From NCBI GenBank assembly GCA_000433015.1, contig HF998022.1, forward strand, positions 70,350 to 83,714: DNA of 13,365 bases. The letters run 5' to 3'. Shown here one piece after another: positions 1 to 7,298 of the stretch. The DNA is from Firmicutes bacterium CAG:631. GTDB taxonomy: Bacteria > Bacillota_I > Bacilli_A > RFN20 > CAG-631. The translations under genes were made by a program, and so were the position numbers. Below the pieces are notes generated by a model. The model searched no databases. It was not told the origin of the DNA and saw only the letters and a list, made by a program, of their open reading frames with translations. Within the stretch, counting starts at the first letter, position 1; each line of letters starts with the position of its first letter.

Positions 1-15
1 CCTTTCTTAAGGGAT

Positions 16-43
16 AAAAAATCTCAAAGTATTCTTTGAGATT
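16..43 (-). terminator. Intrinsic terminator of the nitroreductase operon
   Basis: A perfect 10-bp stem (20-29 with 34-43) closes a 4-nt loop. On the minus strand it is followed by a run of T (16-20). It overlaps the nitroreductase stop codon at 42-44, so it ends the ldhA-nitroreductase transcript directly at the stop. Confidence 0.8.
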
Positions 44-572
44 AACGAATCCAATAAATAGAATTTTCTTTTCTAGGAGCCGCTTTAGGATTGGGTTCAT
101 CAAAATAACCTAAAATACAATTGCCAATACCTTCATAGTGATCGGGGATGTGGTGTTGTTTTAAAAACGCTTTTCCTTCTTGTGTCTCAAACATTTCTTT
201 TGCTCGATGAATCCAACAACTTCCAATATTTAAAGATTTTGCAGCAAGCATTAAATTTTGCATCACTAAACTGCCATCATAGACATGATTAGGATTGTTT
301 TTATCGGCTAAAACAATAAGAACAACAGGAGCACCATAAAAAGGATCTTTAGAAGCATCTACATTCATTATTTTGGCATTTAATGCCGAAAGTTGATCTC
401 TTTTTTCTTTGTTAGTCACGGCTAAAATGATGGCTGATTGTTGATTTTTTGCAGATGGTGCATAAGTTCCTGCTAATAAAATTTGATTTAAAATTTCTTC
501 AGGAATGGATTGCTTGGTATATTTTCGAATACTTCTTCGATTTAAAATTGTATGGATTGTTTCATTCATCAT
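42..572 (-). CDS. Nitroreductase family protein (FMN-dependent)
   Basis: A 176-residue single-domain nitroreductase, the usual length of the short NfnB/NfsB-like flavoproteins that reduce nitro compounds, quinones or other acceptors with NAD(P)H in the cytoplasm. The N-terminal RRSIRKY (residues 13-19) and the APSAKNQQ stretch (about 38-45) form the typical FMN-phosphate site. The C-terminal ILGYFDEP also fits the family. Two ATGs are adjacent. The first (572) lies about 6 nt after a GGAG that overlaps the ldhA stop, in the form TAGGAG. It is the second gene of an operon with ldhA, 8 nt apart, which suggests a role in redox balancing. The substrate cannot be told from sequence. Confidence 0.9.
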   Translation of the reverse strand: MMNETIHTILNRRSIRKYTKQSIPEEILNQILLAGTYAPSAKNQQSAIILAVTNKEKRDQLSALNAKIMNVDASKDPFYGAPVVLIVLADKNNPNHVYDGSLVMQNLMLAAKSLNIGSCWIHRAKEMFETQEGKAFLKQHHIPDHYEGIGNCILGYFDEPNPKAAPRKENSIYWIR

Positions 573-580
573 TCTTTCTC

Positions 581-1570
581 CTATTCTACAACATTTTCTT
601 GAATTAATTGATTGTTTTGATAACTTCTAGCGTTTTCTAAAGTGGTTTTACTGATGGCTTGTAAAGCTTCTTTAGTTAAAAAGCCCTGATGAGAGGTAAC
701 GATGACATTTGGGAAAGATAATAGTCTTGCCGTCGTTGAATGTTCTAAAATATCATCCTCCAAATTTTCAAAAACGTAATCTCCTTCTTCTTCATAGACA
801 TCCAAAGCCACGCCAAAGAATTTTTTATCACGAATACCTTTAATTAAGTCTTCTGTCTTAATCAATCCACCACGAGAGGTGTTGACCAAAATGACACCAT
901 CTTTCATCATGGCAATGGTTTTTTCATTAATCATATGATAGGTTTGTTCATTTAAAGGACAATGCAAAGAAATTAAATCCGCGGATTTTAAGCATTCTTC
1001 TAAAGATACATATTGGACAAATGGAAGTTGGCTGGAAGGATATTTATCATAAGCAATAACTTTCATTCCAAACCCTTGACAAATTTTTGCCATTGCAATC
1101 CCAATTTTTCCTGTTCCAATAATACCAGCTGTTTTTTGATATAACGTGGTTCCCGTTAAACCATTTAAAGCAAAATTATTTTCACGAACTTTGATATAAC
1201 TTTTATGAATTTTGCGATTGACAGCTAAGGCAAGAGTCATTGCCATTTCTGCAACGGCTTCTGGGGAATAACTAGGAACGCGCATCACGGTAATTTGATT
1301 TTTTTTGCATGCTTCAATATCCACATTATTAAATCCTGCACAGCGCAATAAGATGAGATTAATTTGTAATTTTTTTAGAATTGCAATGATGGCTTTATCA
1401 ACAATACAATTGACAAAAATACAAATCGCATCAAATCCTTGAGCTAAATAAACAGTGTGGTGATCCAGTTCAGCATCTACAAAATCCATGTCTATATCGT
1501 TATAATTTTTTAATTGTATTTCAAAAGATTCTTTATCATAACTTTTTGTTCCATAAAATAAAATTTTCAA
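581..1570 (-). CDS. ldhA: D-lactate dehydrogenase (D-2-hydroxyacid dehydrogenase family)
   Basis: 329 residues, full length for D-lactate dehydrogenase, which reduces pyruvate to D-lactate with NADH in fermentation. The Rossmann motif GTGKIG lies at 152-157. The catalytic triad is visible as R233 (NTSRGG), E262 (DVYEEE) and H294 (SHQGF). The segment YSPEAVAEMA with GLTGTTLYQKTAGIIG is closer to LdhA than to glycerate or phosphoglycerate dehydrogenases. The start is a TTG at 1570, about 8 nt after an AAGGAAGG ribosome site; no ATG fits. It is the first gene of the operon with the nitroreductase. A related 2-hydroxyisocaproate dehydrogenase is the main alternative. Confidence 0.92.
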   Translation of the reverse strand: MKILFYGTKSYDKESFEIQLKNYNDIDMDFVDAELDHHTVYLAQGFDAICIFVNCIVDKAIIAILKKLQINLILLRCAGFNNVDIEACKKNQITVMRVPSYSPEAVAEMAMTLALAVNRKIHKSYIKVRENNFALNGLTGTTLYQKTAGIIGTGKIGIAMAKICQGFGMKVIAYDKYPSSQLPFVQYVSLEECLKSADLISLHCPLNEQTYHMINEKTIAMMKDGVILVNTSRGGLIKTEDLIKGIRDKKFFGVALDVYEEEGDYVFENLEDDILEHSTTARLLSFPNVIVTSHQGFLTKEALQAISKTTLENARSYQNNQLIQENVVE

Positions 1571-1613
1571 TATTTTTCACCTTCCTTATTAAGGGAATTT
1601 TTCCTCTACTATT

Positions 1614-1619
1614 ATTATA
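1614..1619 (-). promoter_or_regulatory. Possible -10 box for ldhA
   Basis: TATAAT on the minus strand, about 44 nt upstream of the TTG start of ldhA, in AT-rich sequence. I see no good -35 at normal spacing, so this is a weak call. Confidence 0.35.
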
Positions 1620-1658
1620 GAATAAAATACAAAATTATAAAGATAAAAAAAGAAAGTT

Positions 1659-2348
1659 TTATTCTTTTTTTGCTCGAACAATAATGATTTCAGGAATTTC
1701 TTTTTGTTTATAATAAGATTCTTCAAATCCATCAATTACAAATCCAGCTTGGAAACAAACTTGAAATAAATCTTGTAGTGAGCGATGATAATAATATTGT
1801 AAGCAAGGTTGATTGGCAATCGCTTCTCCTTGATAATAATGGAAAGTCTTATATTGATTAGTTAATGTGACAAAACAAGGATGTTGCGTGGAAAAAACAA
1901 AATAGCCCCCTTTTTTTAACGATTGGTAAGCAAAATCAAATAAAGGTTGAATGGTTGCAATATCCATAATAGCCATATTCGAAACCATTTTATCATAAGG
2001 ACCCATTTTTTGGAGTTTTTTTAATTCTTTAGGATTGGTTGCATCTGCGACACAAAATTCAATATCGCTTTCATTTTGATGTCTTTTTTTAGCAAGAGCA
2101 ATCATTTTTTTGCTAAAATCAAAAGCAACGACCTGTGCCCCTTGAGATGCCATATAAGCGGCATAGTTTCCGTTTCCACAAGCGACATCTAAAATATAAT
2201 CTCCTTTTTTAATATTTAATAAAGAAGTTACTTTTGGTTTAACAACTTGGTTATGAAAATCATTTGAATAATCTCCCATTTGCTCATCCCAAAAGGTGGC
2301 ATTTTTTCCCCAAGCTTTTAAACTTTCTTTTTGTATTTTTTTGTTCAT
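1659..2348 (-). CDS. Class I SAM-dependent methyltransferase
   Basis: 229 residues. Motif I, the SAM-binding loop, is DVACGNGN at about 54-61. The motif II acidic residue lies in VVAFDFS (about 73-79), and CVADATN (about 99-105) is the adenine-contacting segment. The C-terminal half has the usual methyltransferase strands (KKGGYFVFSTQHPCF). The start ATG at 2348 lies 8 nt after GGAG. It appears to be a single transcription unit. The substrate is unknown; the family includes small-molecule, quinone and tRNA methylases, and nothing nearby narrows this. Confidence 0.9.
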   Translation of the reverse strand: MNKKIQKESLKAWGKNATFWDEQMGDYSNDFHNQVVKPKVTSLLNIKKGDYILDVACGNGNYAAYMASQGAQVVAFDFSKKMIALAKKRHQNESDIEFCVADATNPKELKKLQKMGPYDKMVSNMAIMDIATIQPLFDFAYQSLKKGGYFVFSTQHPCFVTLTNQYKTFHYYQGEAIANQPCLQYYYHRSLQDLFQVCFQAGFVIDGFEESYYKQKEIPEIIIVRAKKE

Positions 2349-2431
2349 GATGATGTCTCCTTTCTTTCAAGGAATTCTTAAAACTTATTTTTAATATCAT
2401 AGCATTCAAAAAAAAGAAAATCAATGAAACA

Positions 2432-2457
2432 AAAAAAGATTCATTTGAATCTTTTTT
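2432..2457. terminator. Bidirectional intrinsic terminator
   Basis: Twelve-base arms (2432-2443 and 2446-2457) with core GATTCA/TGAATC and flanking A6/T6. It lies just beyond the stop of the membrane protein gene that enters from the right. The A/T symmetry would let it work in both directions. Confidence 0.75.
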
Positions 2458-2463
2458 AAGTTT

Positions 2464-3384
2464 TTATCGATCATTGTGAATGGATTTTTTGTATTGAAAA
2501 TAATAAAGAAAAATACCAATAGCTCCAAATACCACACCCAAAATAATATTTGAAATGAATTCTTGTTTAACCTCTGCATCATATCGAATAAGTTGAGATA
2601 GCATTGAAAAAGTAGAACCTTCTATACCAAGTTCATTCATTCTTTGAGCAGTGAAAAATAAATAAATTATAAAAATAGAAAGTACAATGCCCACTAAAGT
2701 AATAATACTAACAATTAAGAATTTAACCTTCGTATTTTTACCGCCAACTTTGTCATAAAAAATTCCTGCTAAATAAGCAATTAAAAAGGCAATATATCCA
2801 CTCATAAAATTAACTAATACACCTAATAGTATCCATGCAACACAACCAATCAGCGCTCCTCCAATGGCTCCTAATGTTCCTTTTGCATAATTATTTGGTC
2901 TTGCATTGAATTCTTCAATTCTTTCTTGTCGTTTTTGAATAGCTACATCTTGACAAGAAGAATCAATAAGCATTGGTATGCCTTCTTCCATAGATAAAAC
3001 TTTAGAAGTCATTAAATTGCCACAAATAGGACAATAAAGTTCATCTAAAATATTTAAGGTTTTAAAATAAGAAGTTAATTGTAATAAAGCCTTTTCCATG
3101 TTTTCTAAGCCACTTTTTAAAGTAAAAACTATTACTGCAAAAAGTATATAATTATCGTGAACTTCAAAATTGACAAGTTTTAATTCTTTTTTATGTTCTT
3201 GTAAATATTGTTGAATTTCATTTTTAGAATTTTGAATGTTTGCACAAATTCCACCAATAAATGCAGGGACAGCAAACGCATCATATTTAATATAAACTTG
3301 ATAATTTTGAATGCTGCCATAATAAAACTTTCCTTGTTCAGTTAATTGATACTTTTCAATAAAATTTTGTAAGTTTTTATTCAT
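2464..3384 (-). CDS. Membrane protein with a CxxC zinc-ribbon-like motif, unknown function
   Basis: 306 residues, family not recognised. The N-terminal part (1-115) is soluble and mixed alpha/beta. It is followed by YCPICGN at 117-123 and a further cysteine at 144 in DSSCQD, a possible half zinc ribbon. A basic, helical stretch (150-165) leads into four hydrophobic segments at about 170-193, 197-211, 222-246 and 278-297. The short C-terminal tail YKKSIHNDR is positively charged, so N- and C-termini are probably cytoplasmic. GGAGG lies about 13 nt upstream of the ATG, which is long. It is a single gene bounded by terminators. I infer an envelope role with low confidence. Confidence 0.75.
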   Translation of the reverse strand: MNKNLQNFIEKYQLTEQGKFYYGSIQNYQVYIKYDAFAVPAFIGGICANIQNSKNEIQQYLQEHKKELKLVNFEVHDNYILFAVIVFTLKSGLENMEKALLQLTSYFKTLNILDELYCPICGNLMTSKVLSMEEGIPMLIDSSCQDVAIQKRQERIEEFNARPNNYAKGTLGAIGGALIGCVAWILLGVLVNFMSGYIAFLIAYLAGIFYDKVGGKNTKVKFLIVSIITLVGIVLSIFIIYLFFTAQRMNELGIEGSTFSMLSQLIRYDAEVKQEFISNIILGVVFGAIGIFLYYFQYKKSIHNDR

Positions 3385-3465
3385 GATTAAAAAAAGTCCT
3401 CCTCTTTATCCATGTTTAAGGATACAACATTCTAATTGTAAAGTAAAGATAATCCAATGATAAAA

Positions 3466-3515
3466 ACAAAAAAATCCCCAAGGGAAATCAATTATTTTAT
3501 GTTTACTTTAGGGAT
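3466..3515 (-). terminator. Intrinsic terminator downstream of the alcohol dehydrogenase
   Basis: Read on the minus strand, the arm ending ATCCCTAAAG (3506-3515) pairs imperfectly with CTTGGGGAT (3474-3482) across a 23-nt loop. An almost pure T run follows. It sits immediately after the alcohol dehydrogenase stop (3528). Confidence 0.55.
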
Positions 3516-3527
3516 ATTTTTAATTTT

Positions 3528-4700
3528 TTATAAAGATTGAAGATAAACTTCTTTGATTTCTTCTTTAGTGAGCGCTTTATAACCAGAAGTCATTGGAATA
3601 ACTAAGTTAACAATATCATCAATCATGGATTTTTTAACGCCTAATTCACTAATTTTTAAGGCCAATCCCAATTCTTTCATCCAACTTTCCATGCGTTTAA
3701 ATCCTTCTTCAATGATTTCATCATCCGATAGATTAGGTTGATTAACATTCCAAACAACTTGAGCAAAACGTTTAAATTTAGGTTTAGCAAATTGAGATAG
3801 ATAACGATAATAAGCCAAAGATACTGCAGATAAAGTCATACCATGCGTGGCATTGGTATATCCTCCAATCGCTTGACCGAGCATATGTACCATCCAGTCG
3901 GTTGATTTTCCTTTGGCAATTAAAGTATTTAAGGCCCAAGTTGCTGTCCACATAATATTACTTCTTGCTTCATAGTTTTGAGGATTTTTGTTTGCAATTA
4001 AACTGGAGTGAATGACACTTCTCATTAAACCTTCTGCTAAATAATCACTGGTATTATCATCTTCATCAGAAAAATATTGTTCACAAATATGATTGAAAAT
4101 ATCATAAATTCCAGCAACCATTTGATAATGTGGTAAAGTCATGGTATAAACAGGGTTAAGAATAGCAAATCTTGGAAATAAGCGTTCATCTGTAAAAACG
4201 TGACCGATTTTTTGTTTGGTTTCACTATTGGTAATAACAGATCCGGCATTCATTTCGCTTCCTGTTCCTACCATAGTTAAGATGGCTCCTAAAGGAACAA
4301 CTTCACATGTAGGTTCTTCAAAATCAATAAAATATTTTTTCCATGGATCTTCTTTTTCATGAATGGATGCAGCTAAAGCTTTACAATAATCAATTACAGA
4401 TCCTCCACCAACAGCTAAAATAAAATCAACTTGATGATCTCTAGCAATTTGAATTCCTTCATATAATTTATTTAAAGTTGGGTTTGGCATAACTCCACTG
4501 ATTTCAACAAAATTTTTATGTGTATCTTTTAAAATTTGAACGACTGAATCATAAATTCCATTTGTTTTAATTGAACCGCCACCATAAACCAAAGCGACGT
4601 TTTTACCGACTTTATTTAATTCAAAATTTAAATGATCTAAAGCGTGATTGCCAAAATATAATTTTGTAGGATTATAATAAGTAAAATTACCAAGCATCAT
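3528..4700 (-). CDS. Iron-containing alcohol dehydrogenase (BdhA/YugJ-type)
   Basis: 390 residues, normal length for group III iron alcohol dehydrogenases, which interconvert aldehydes or ketones and alcohols with NAD(P)H. Cofactor-binding GGGS lies at 40-43 and GGGSVID at 98-104; TGSEMNAGSV lies at 146-155. The four metal ligands are visible: D200, H204 (DIFNH), H272 (MVHML) and H286 (THGMT). Overall it is closest to the butanol dehydrogenase BdhA/YugJ branch. ATG codons occur at 4700 and 4697 after GGAGG; the second has the better spacing. It is the second gene of an operon with the cupin gene, 9 nt apart, and its ribosome site overlaps the cupin stop (TAGGAGG). Likely fermentative or detoxifying; the substrate is not determined. 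Confidence 0.93.
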   Translation of the reverse strand: MMLGNFTYYNPTKLYFGNHALDHLNFELNKVGKNVALVYGGGSIKTNGIYDSVVQILKDTHKNFVEISGVMPNPTLNKLYEGIQIARDHQVDFILAVGGGSVIDYCKALAASIHEKEDPWKKYFIDFEEPTCEVVPLGAILTMVGTGSEMNAGSVITNSETKQKIGHVFTDERLFPRFAILNPVYTMTLPHYQMVAGIYDIFNHICEQYFSDEDDNTSDYLAEGLMRSVIHSSLIANKNPQNYEARSNIMWTATWALNTLIAKGKSTDWMVHMLGQAIGGYTNATHGMTLSAVSLAYYRYLSQFAKPKFKRFAQVVWNVNQPNLSDDEIIEEGFKRMESWMKELGLALKISELGVKKSMIDDIVNLVIPMTSGYKALTKEEIKEVYLQSL

Positions 4701-4709
4701 TGATTCCTC

Positions 4710-5123
4710 CTATTCTTCTTTTAAAATTTCTTCGTTATCTTTTAAATATGCTTCGTCATTGACTTCTTCTAACCATTCATTGGAAGGTTCTGTTCCAGGG
4801 ATTTCCATGGCTAAATGGGCAAAATAACTATCTTTTGTTGCACCATGATAGTGTTTTACATTGGCAGGGATTTCAATAACCATTCCTTTTTTTAATAAAA
4901 TTGCTGGTTTTCCCCATTCTTTATAAATTCCTTGACCACCGATACAAATTAATAATTGACCACCATTTTCTTTGGCGTGATGAATGTGCCAGTTATTTCG
5001 TGTTCCGGGTTTAAAAGTGACATTGGCTAAACCAACCTTTTTAGATAAAGGTTCTAAATAACTATCACCGATGAAAAATTTTGCATATTGCGCGTTGAGT
5101 TTGCCAACAACTGATGCAGCCAT
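4710..5123 (-). CDS. Small cupin-domain protein
   Basis: 137 residues forming one cupin barrel. Motif 1 is NNWHIHHAKENGGQ, with metal-ligand candidates H46, H48 and Q56. Motif 2 is IPANVKHYHG, with H91/H93. The closing LAMEIPGTEPSNEWLE is typical of stand-alone cupins found near aldo-keto or alcohol dehydrogenases. Family members usually have 10-15 more N-terminal residues. Here the ATG at 5123 follows directly on the T-run of the tRNA-Pro terminator, with no ribosome binding site and an in-frame TAG four codons upstream. The N-terminus may therefore be trimmed and expression weak. It leads the two-gene unit with the alcohol dehydrogenase. The enzymatic role is unknown. Confidence 0.85.
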   Translation of the reverse strand: MAASVVGKLNAQYAKFFIGDSYLEPLSKKVGLANVTFKPGTRNNWHIHHAKENGGQLLICIGGQGIYKEWGKPAILLKKGMVIEIPANVKHYHGATKDSYFAHLAMEIPGTEPSNEWLEEVNDEAYLKDNEEILKEE

Positions 5124-5159
5124 AAAAAAGCCCTAAATTACTATCATTTTTTAGGACTT
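5124..5159 (-). terminator. Intrinsic terminator of tRNA-Pro
   Basis: On the minus strand, AAGTCCTAAA (5150-5159) pairs with TTTAGGGCTT (5128-5137): ten pairs including one G-T, a 12-nt loop, then a T run reaching 5124. The T run abuts the cupin ATG. A smaller AAAGG/CCTTT hairpin lies just before it at about 5162-5178. Confidence 0.75.
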
Positions 5160-5192
5160 TCAAAGGAAAATACCTTTTTTATTTATATAACA

Positions 5193-5269
5193 TGGTCGGA
5201 AAGATGAGATTTGAACTCACGGTCTCTACGTCCCGAACGTAGCGCTTTACCAAACTAAGCTACTTTCCG
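5193..5269 (-). tRNA. tRNA-Pro (anticodon CGG)
   Basis: A 77-nt cloverleaf with encoded CCA. The acceptor CGGAAAG pairs with CTTTCCG and the discriminator is A. The D arm is GCTT/AAGC. The anticodon stem CTACG/CGTAG holds loop TTCGGGA, giving CGG, which reads CCG. The T arm GTGAG-TTCAAAT-CTCAT has one wobble pair. The C1-G72 pair with A73 fits bacterial tRNA-Pro. Confidence 0.95.
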
Positions 5270-5290
5270 AAAAGAGGCATCTTCATTTAT

Positions 5291-5318
5291 ATTATATTCT
5301 GAAAACATTTTTTTTCAA
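5291..5318 (-). promoter_or_regulatory. Promoter of tRNA-Pro
   Basis: Minus strand TTGAAA (5318-5313), 16-nt spacer, TATAAT (5296-5291). The predicted start is about 15 nt before the mature tRNA 5' end. Confidence 0.65.
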
Positions 5319-5333
5319 CAAATGAATATGAAA

Positions 5334-5564
5334 TCATTCATTATATTCATAGAATATATTTAATTTTTTGACTCTTAAATAAAGAAAGTTAATGATATTA
5401 TCAAGAACCTTCTTTTGTTTTAGATAAATATATAGAAGTAAAATACAAATTAGACTAGGAAGTAAACTTGAAATTGGAACGTTCAACCAAATTCCTAAAA
5501 GTCCTAATTTTATTGTTGTTTCAATGACATACTTGTAAAAAAAATTGTTTTCCCCATGTTTCAT
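5334..5564 (-). CDS. Doubtful small membrane protein
   Basis: A 76-codon open frame between the tRNA-Ser terminator and the tRNA-Pro promoter. It would encode one or two hydrophobic segments (about 18-50, rich in Leu and Ile) followed by a basic tail. No recognisable family, no ribosome binding site before the ATG, and only a vague TTGTTC/TATAAG promoter. It may be chance in AT-rich DNA. It is listed because it fills an otherwise empty gap of the right size. Confidence 0.25.
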   Translation of the reverse strand: MKHGENNFFYKYVIETTIKLGLLGIWLNVPISSLLPSLICILLLYIYLKQKKVLDNIINFLYLRVKKLNIFYEYNE

Positions 5565-5641
5565 AAATTTGGCTTATATTTATTTTTTTATACTGAACAA
5601 AATAAAGTGTCATCATTAACAAAATAATAAACGTTTTTAAC

Positions 5642-5680
5642 AAAAAAGTCTGTATCCCTTTTTAAAAGATTGTCAGACTT
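5642..5680 (-). terminator. Intrinsic terminator of tRNA-Ser
   Basis: Minus strand AAGTCTG (5680-5674) and CAGACTT (5652-5646) pair around a loop of about 21 nt and are followed by a T run. It lies 12 nt past the CCA end of tRNA-Ser. Confidence 0.65.
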
Positions 5681-5691
5681 ATGTTTTTAAA

Positions 5692-5782
5692 TGGCGGAAC
5701 AGGTGGGACTCGAACCCACGCACCAGTTGCCCAGCCTATATCCTTAGCAGGGATACCTCTTCACCAACTTGAGTACTGTTCC
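5692..5782 (-). tRNA. tRNA-Ser (anticodon GCT)
   Basis: A 91-nt class II tRNA with encoded CCA. The acceptor is GGAACAG/CTGTTCC with discriminator G. The anticodon stem TATCC/GGATA has loop CTGCTAA, giving GCT, which reads AGC and AGU. The long variable arm and T arm GTGGG-TTCGAGT-CCCAC are as expected for tRNA-Ser. Confidence 0.96.
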
Positions 5783-5796
5783 AAGGTTGCCTTTTA

Positions 5797-5825
5797 ATAC
5801 TACCATAAAATAAAAAATATTGCAA
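5797..5825 (-). promoter_or_regulatory. Promoter of tRNA-Ser
   Basis: Minus strand TTGCAA (5825-5820), 17-nt spacer, TAGTAT (5802-5797), about 8 nt before the expected start near the tRNA 5' end. TTGCAA is palindromic and lies in the divergent region shared with the permease gene. Confidence 0.5.
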
Positions 5826-5828
5826 GTA

Positions 5829-5857
5829 GTGATAAATTGAAAGATTCATGATACAAT
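5829..5857 (+). promoter_or_regulatory. Weak promoter for the permease-ribonuclease-ribokinase cluster
   Basis: GTGATA (5829-5834), 17-nt spacer, TACAAT (5852-5857). The leader would be only about 18 nt, ending in GGAGG at 5869-5873, too short for a purine riboswitch. Confidence 0.4.
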
Positions 5858-5881
5858 GATAACATATTGGAGGATTGAAAA

Positions 5882-7285
5882 ATGCAACAAGCAAAGCCAG
5901 AGAAAAAAAAGAATTTTTTAGACCGTTATTTTAAAATTACTGAGAAGGGTTCGACGATTGGAAAAGAGTTGTTAGGTGGTTTAATTGTTTTTTTAGCGAT
6001 GCTTTATATTTTGCCAGTAAACACGAATATTTTAAGTGGTGATCCGGCAAATATGAGCAGTGGTGCCGTTTTTGCAGCGACAGCTATTTGTAGTGCGATT
6101 TGTTCAATTTTTATGGGGGTTTTTGCAAAGTATCCTGTTGCTTTAAGCGCCGGCATGGGAATGAATGCTTTTATTGCTTATACTGTATGTGGAACATTAG
6201 GGTATACGTGGGCAGAATCTTTAACGCTTATTTTCTTTTCTGGAATATTATTTTTTATATTAACGCTTACCCCTTTGAGGGAAAAAATTATTAATGCGAT
6301 TCCTCAAAGTTTAAAATATGCCATTAGTGCAGGGTTGGGCGCATTTATTTGTTTTGTTGGATTAAAAATGAGTGGAATTATTTCTTTATCAACAAGTACA
6401 CTTGTTGAATTAGGAGATTTAAGTAATCCTACAGTTTTATTAGGATTATTCGGAATTATTTTAGTTTTAGTTTTATTAACTTGTAAAAATGCTTTAATAA
6501 AGAAATTGGCTATTATCATTGCAATGGTAGCAGTGGCTATTGTTGGATTAATATTAGGCCTTTTTAATATAGAAGGAATGCCTAGTTTTTCTAATGCAAA
6601 TTTAGGTAGTGTCAGTGAAATTAAAGATACTTTTGGAGAATGTTTTAAAACTGAGAATTTAAAAGTATTAGGAGATTTTAAATCTTATGCAGTGATGTTT
6701 TCACTCATCTTTGTCAATTTATTTGATACAACAGCTACGTTACTTGCAGTTGGAAAAGAAGCTGGTATGTTAGATGAAAAAGGGAAATTAAAAGATGGCA
6801 AAAAAGCCATGCTAGCCGATGCAGGAGGAGCTTTTATTTGTGGAATTTTAGGTACTTCTACCGTTACAAGTTTTGCCGAAAGCACAATAGGTGTTGAAAG
6901 TGGCGCTAGAACAGGGTTATCTGCAACCTTTACGGGGTTATTATTTGCATTAACATTATTAATTTTCCCTGCATTTTCTATTTTTATGCCTATTGATGGA
7001 TTGACACCTATCACTTCTTTAGCATTAGTTGCGGTTGGTGCCATGATGTTTTCGAATTTAAAACATTTAGATTGGGATAATAAAATTATTGTTTTTGCTT
7101 CTTTTATAACCGTAATTATGATGTTACTTACTTATTCTTTATCTGATGGATTAGGTTTTGGATTAATTATGTATAGTTTAATGATGATTTTTGCTGGCAA
7201 AGGAAAAGATGTTCATCCATTTGTTTATGGAATATCTGTATTCTTTGTTTTGAACTTTGTTTTAAGTGCAACGATTTTTAAATAA
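5882..7285 (+). CDS. NCS2 (AzgA/PbuG-type) purine base permease
   Basis: 467 residues, normal for the AzgA-like branch of NCS2 transporters, which import adenine, guanine or hypoxanthine with protons. Many hydrophobic segments are visible. Family hallmarks are AGMGMNAFIAYTVC (about residues 90-103), PQSLKYAISAGLGAFICFVGLK, FVNLFDTTATLLAVGKEAG with its transport-site acidic residue, and GTSTVTSFAESTIGVESGARTG. The ATG lies 8 nt after GGAGG. It leads a three-gene plus-strand cluster; the ribonuclease gene starts 13 nt downstream. Exact purine specificity is not decidable from sequence. No purine riboswitch precedes it. Confidence 0.94.
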   Translation: MQQAKPEKKKNFLDRYFKITEKGSTIGKELLGGLIVFLAMLYILPVNTNILSGDPANMSSGAVFAATAICSAICSIFMGVFAKYPVALSAGMGMNAFIAYTVCGTLGYTWAESLTLIFFSGILFFILTLTPLREKIINAIPQSLKYAISAGLGAFICFVGLKMSGIISLSTSTLVELGDLSNPTVLLGLFGIILVLVLLTCKNALIKKLAIIIAMVAVAIVGLILGLFNIEGMPSFSNANLGSVSEIKDTFGECFKTENLKVLGDFKSYAVMFSLIFVNLFDTTATLLAVGKEAGMLDEKGKLKDGKKAMLADAGGAFICGILGTSTVTSFAESTIGVESGARTGLSATFTGLLFALTLLIFPAFSIFMPIDGLTPITSLALVAVGAMMFSNLKHLDWDNKIIVFASFITVIMMLLTYSLSDGLGFGLIMYSLMMIFAGKGKDVHPFVYGISVFFVLNFVLSATIFK

Positions 7286-7298
7286 AAGAGGGATTTTT

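Noticed and set aside
5783..5881. Purine riboswitch ahead of the permease
   Set aside because: The probable leader is about 18 nt and lacks the conserved purine aptamer core and any terminator hairpin.
6100..7044. Open frames inside the permease gene on either strand
   Set aside because: They lie wholly within a well-supported transporter gene and have no ribosome sites or domains.
7266..7298. Upstream start for the ribonuclease lipoprotein
   Set aside because: It would overlap the permease end and put 11 extra residues before a normal signal peptide; the ribosome site fits only 7299.
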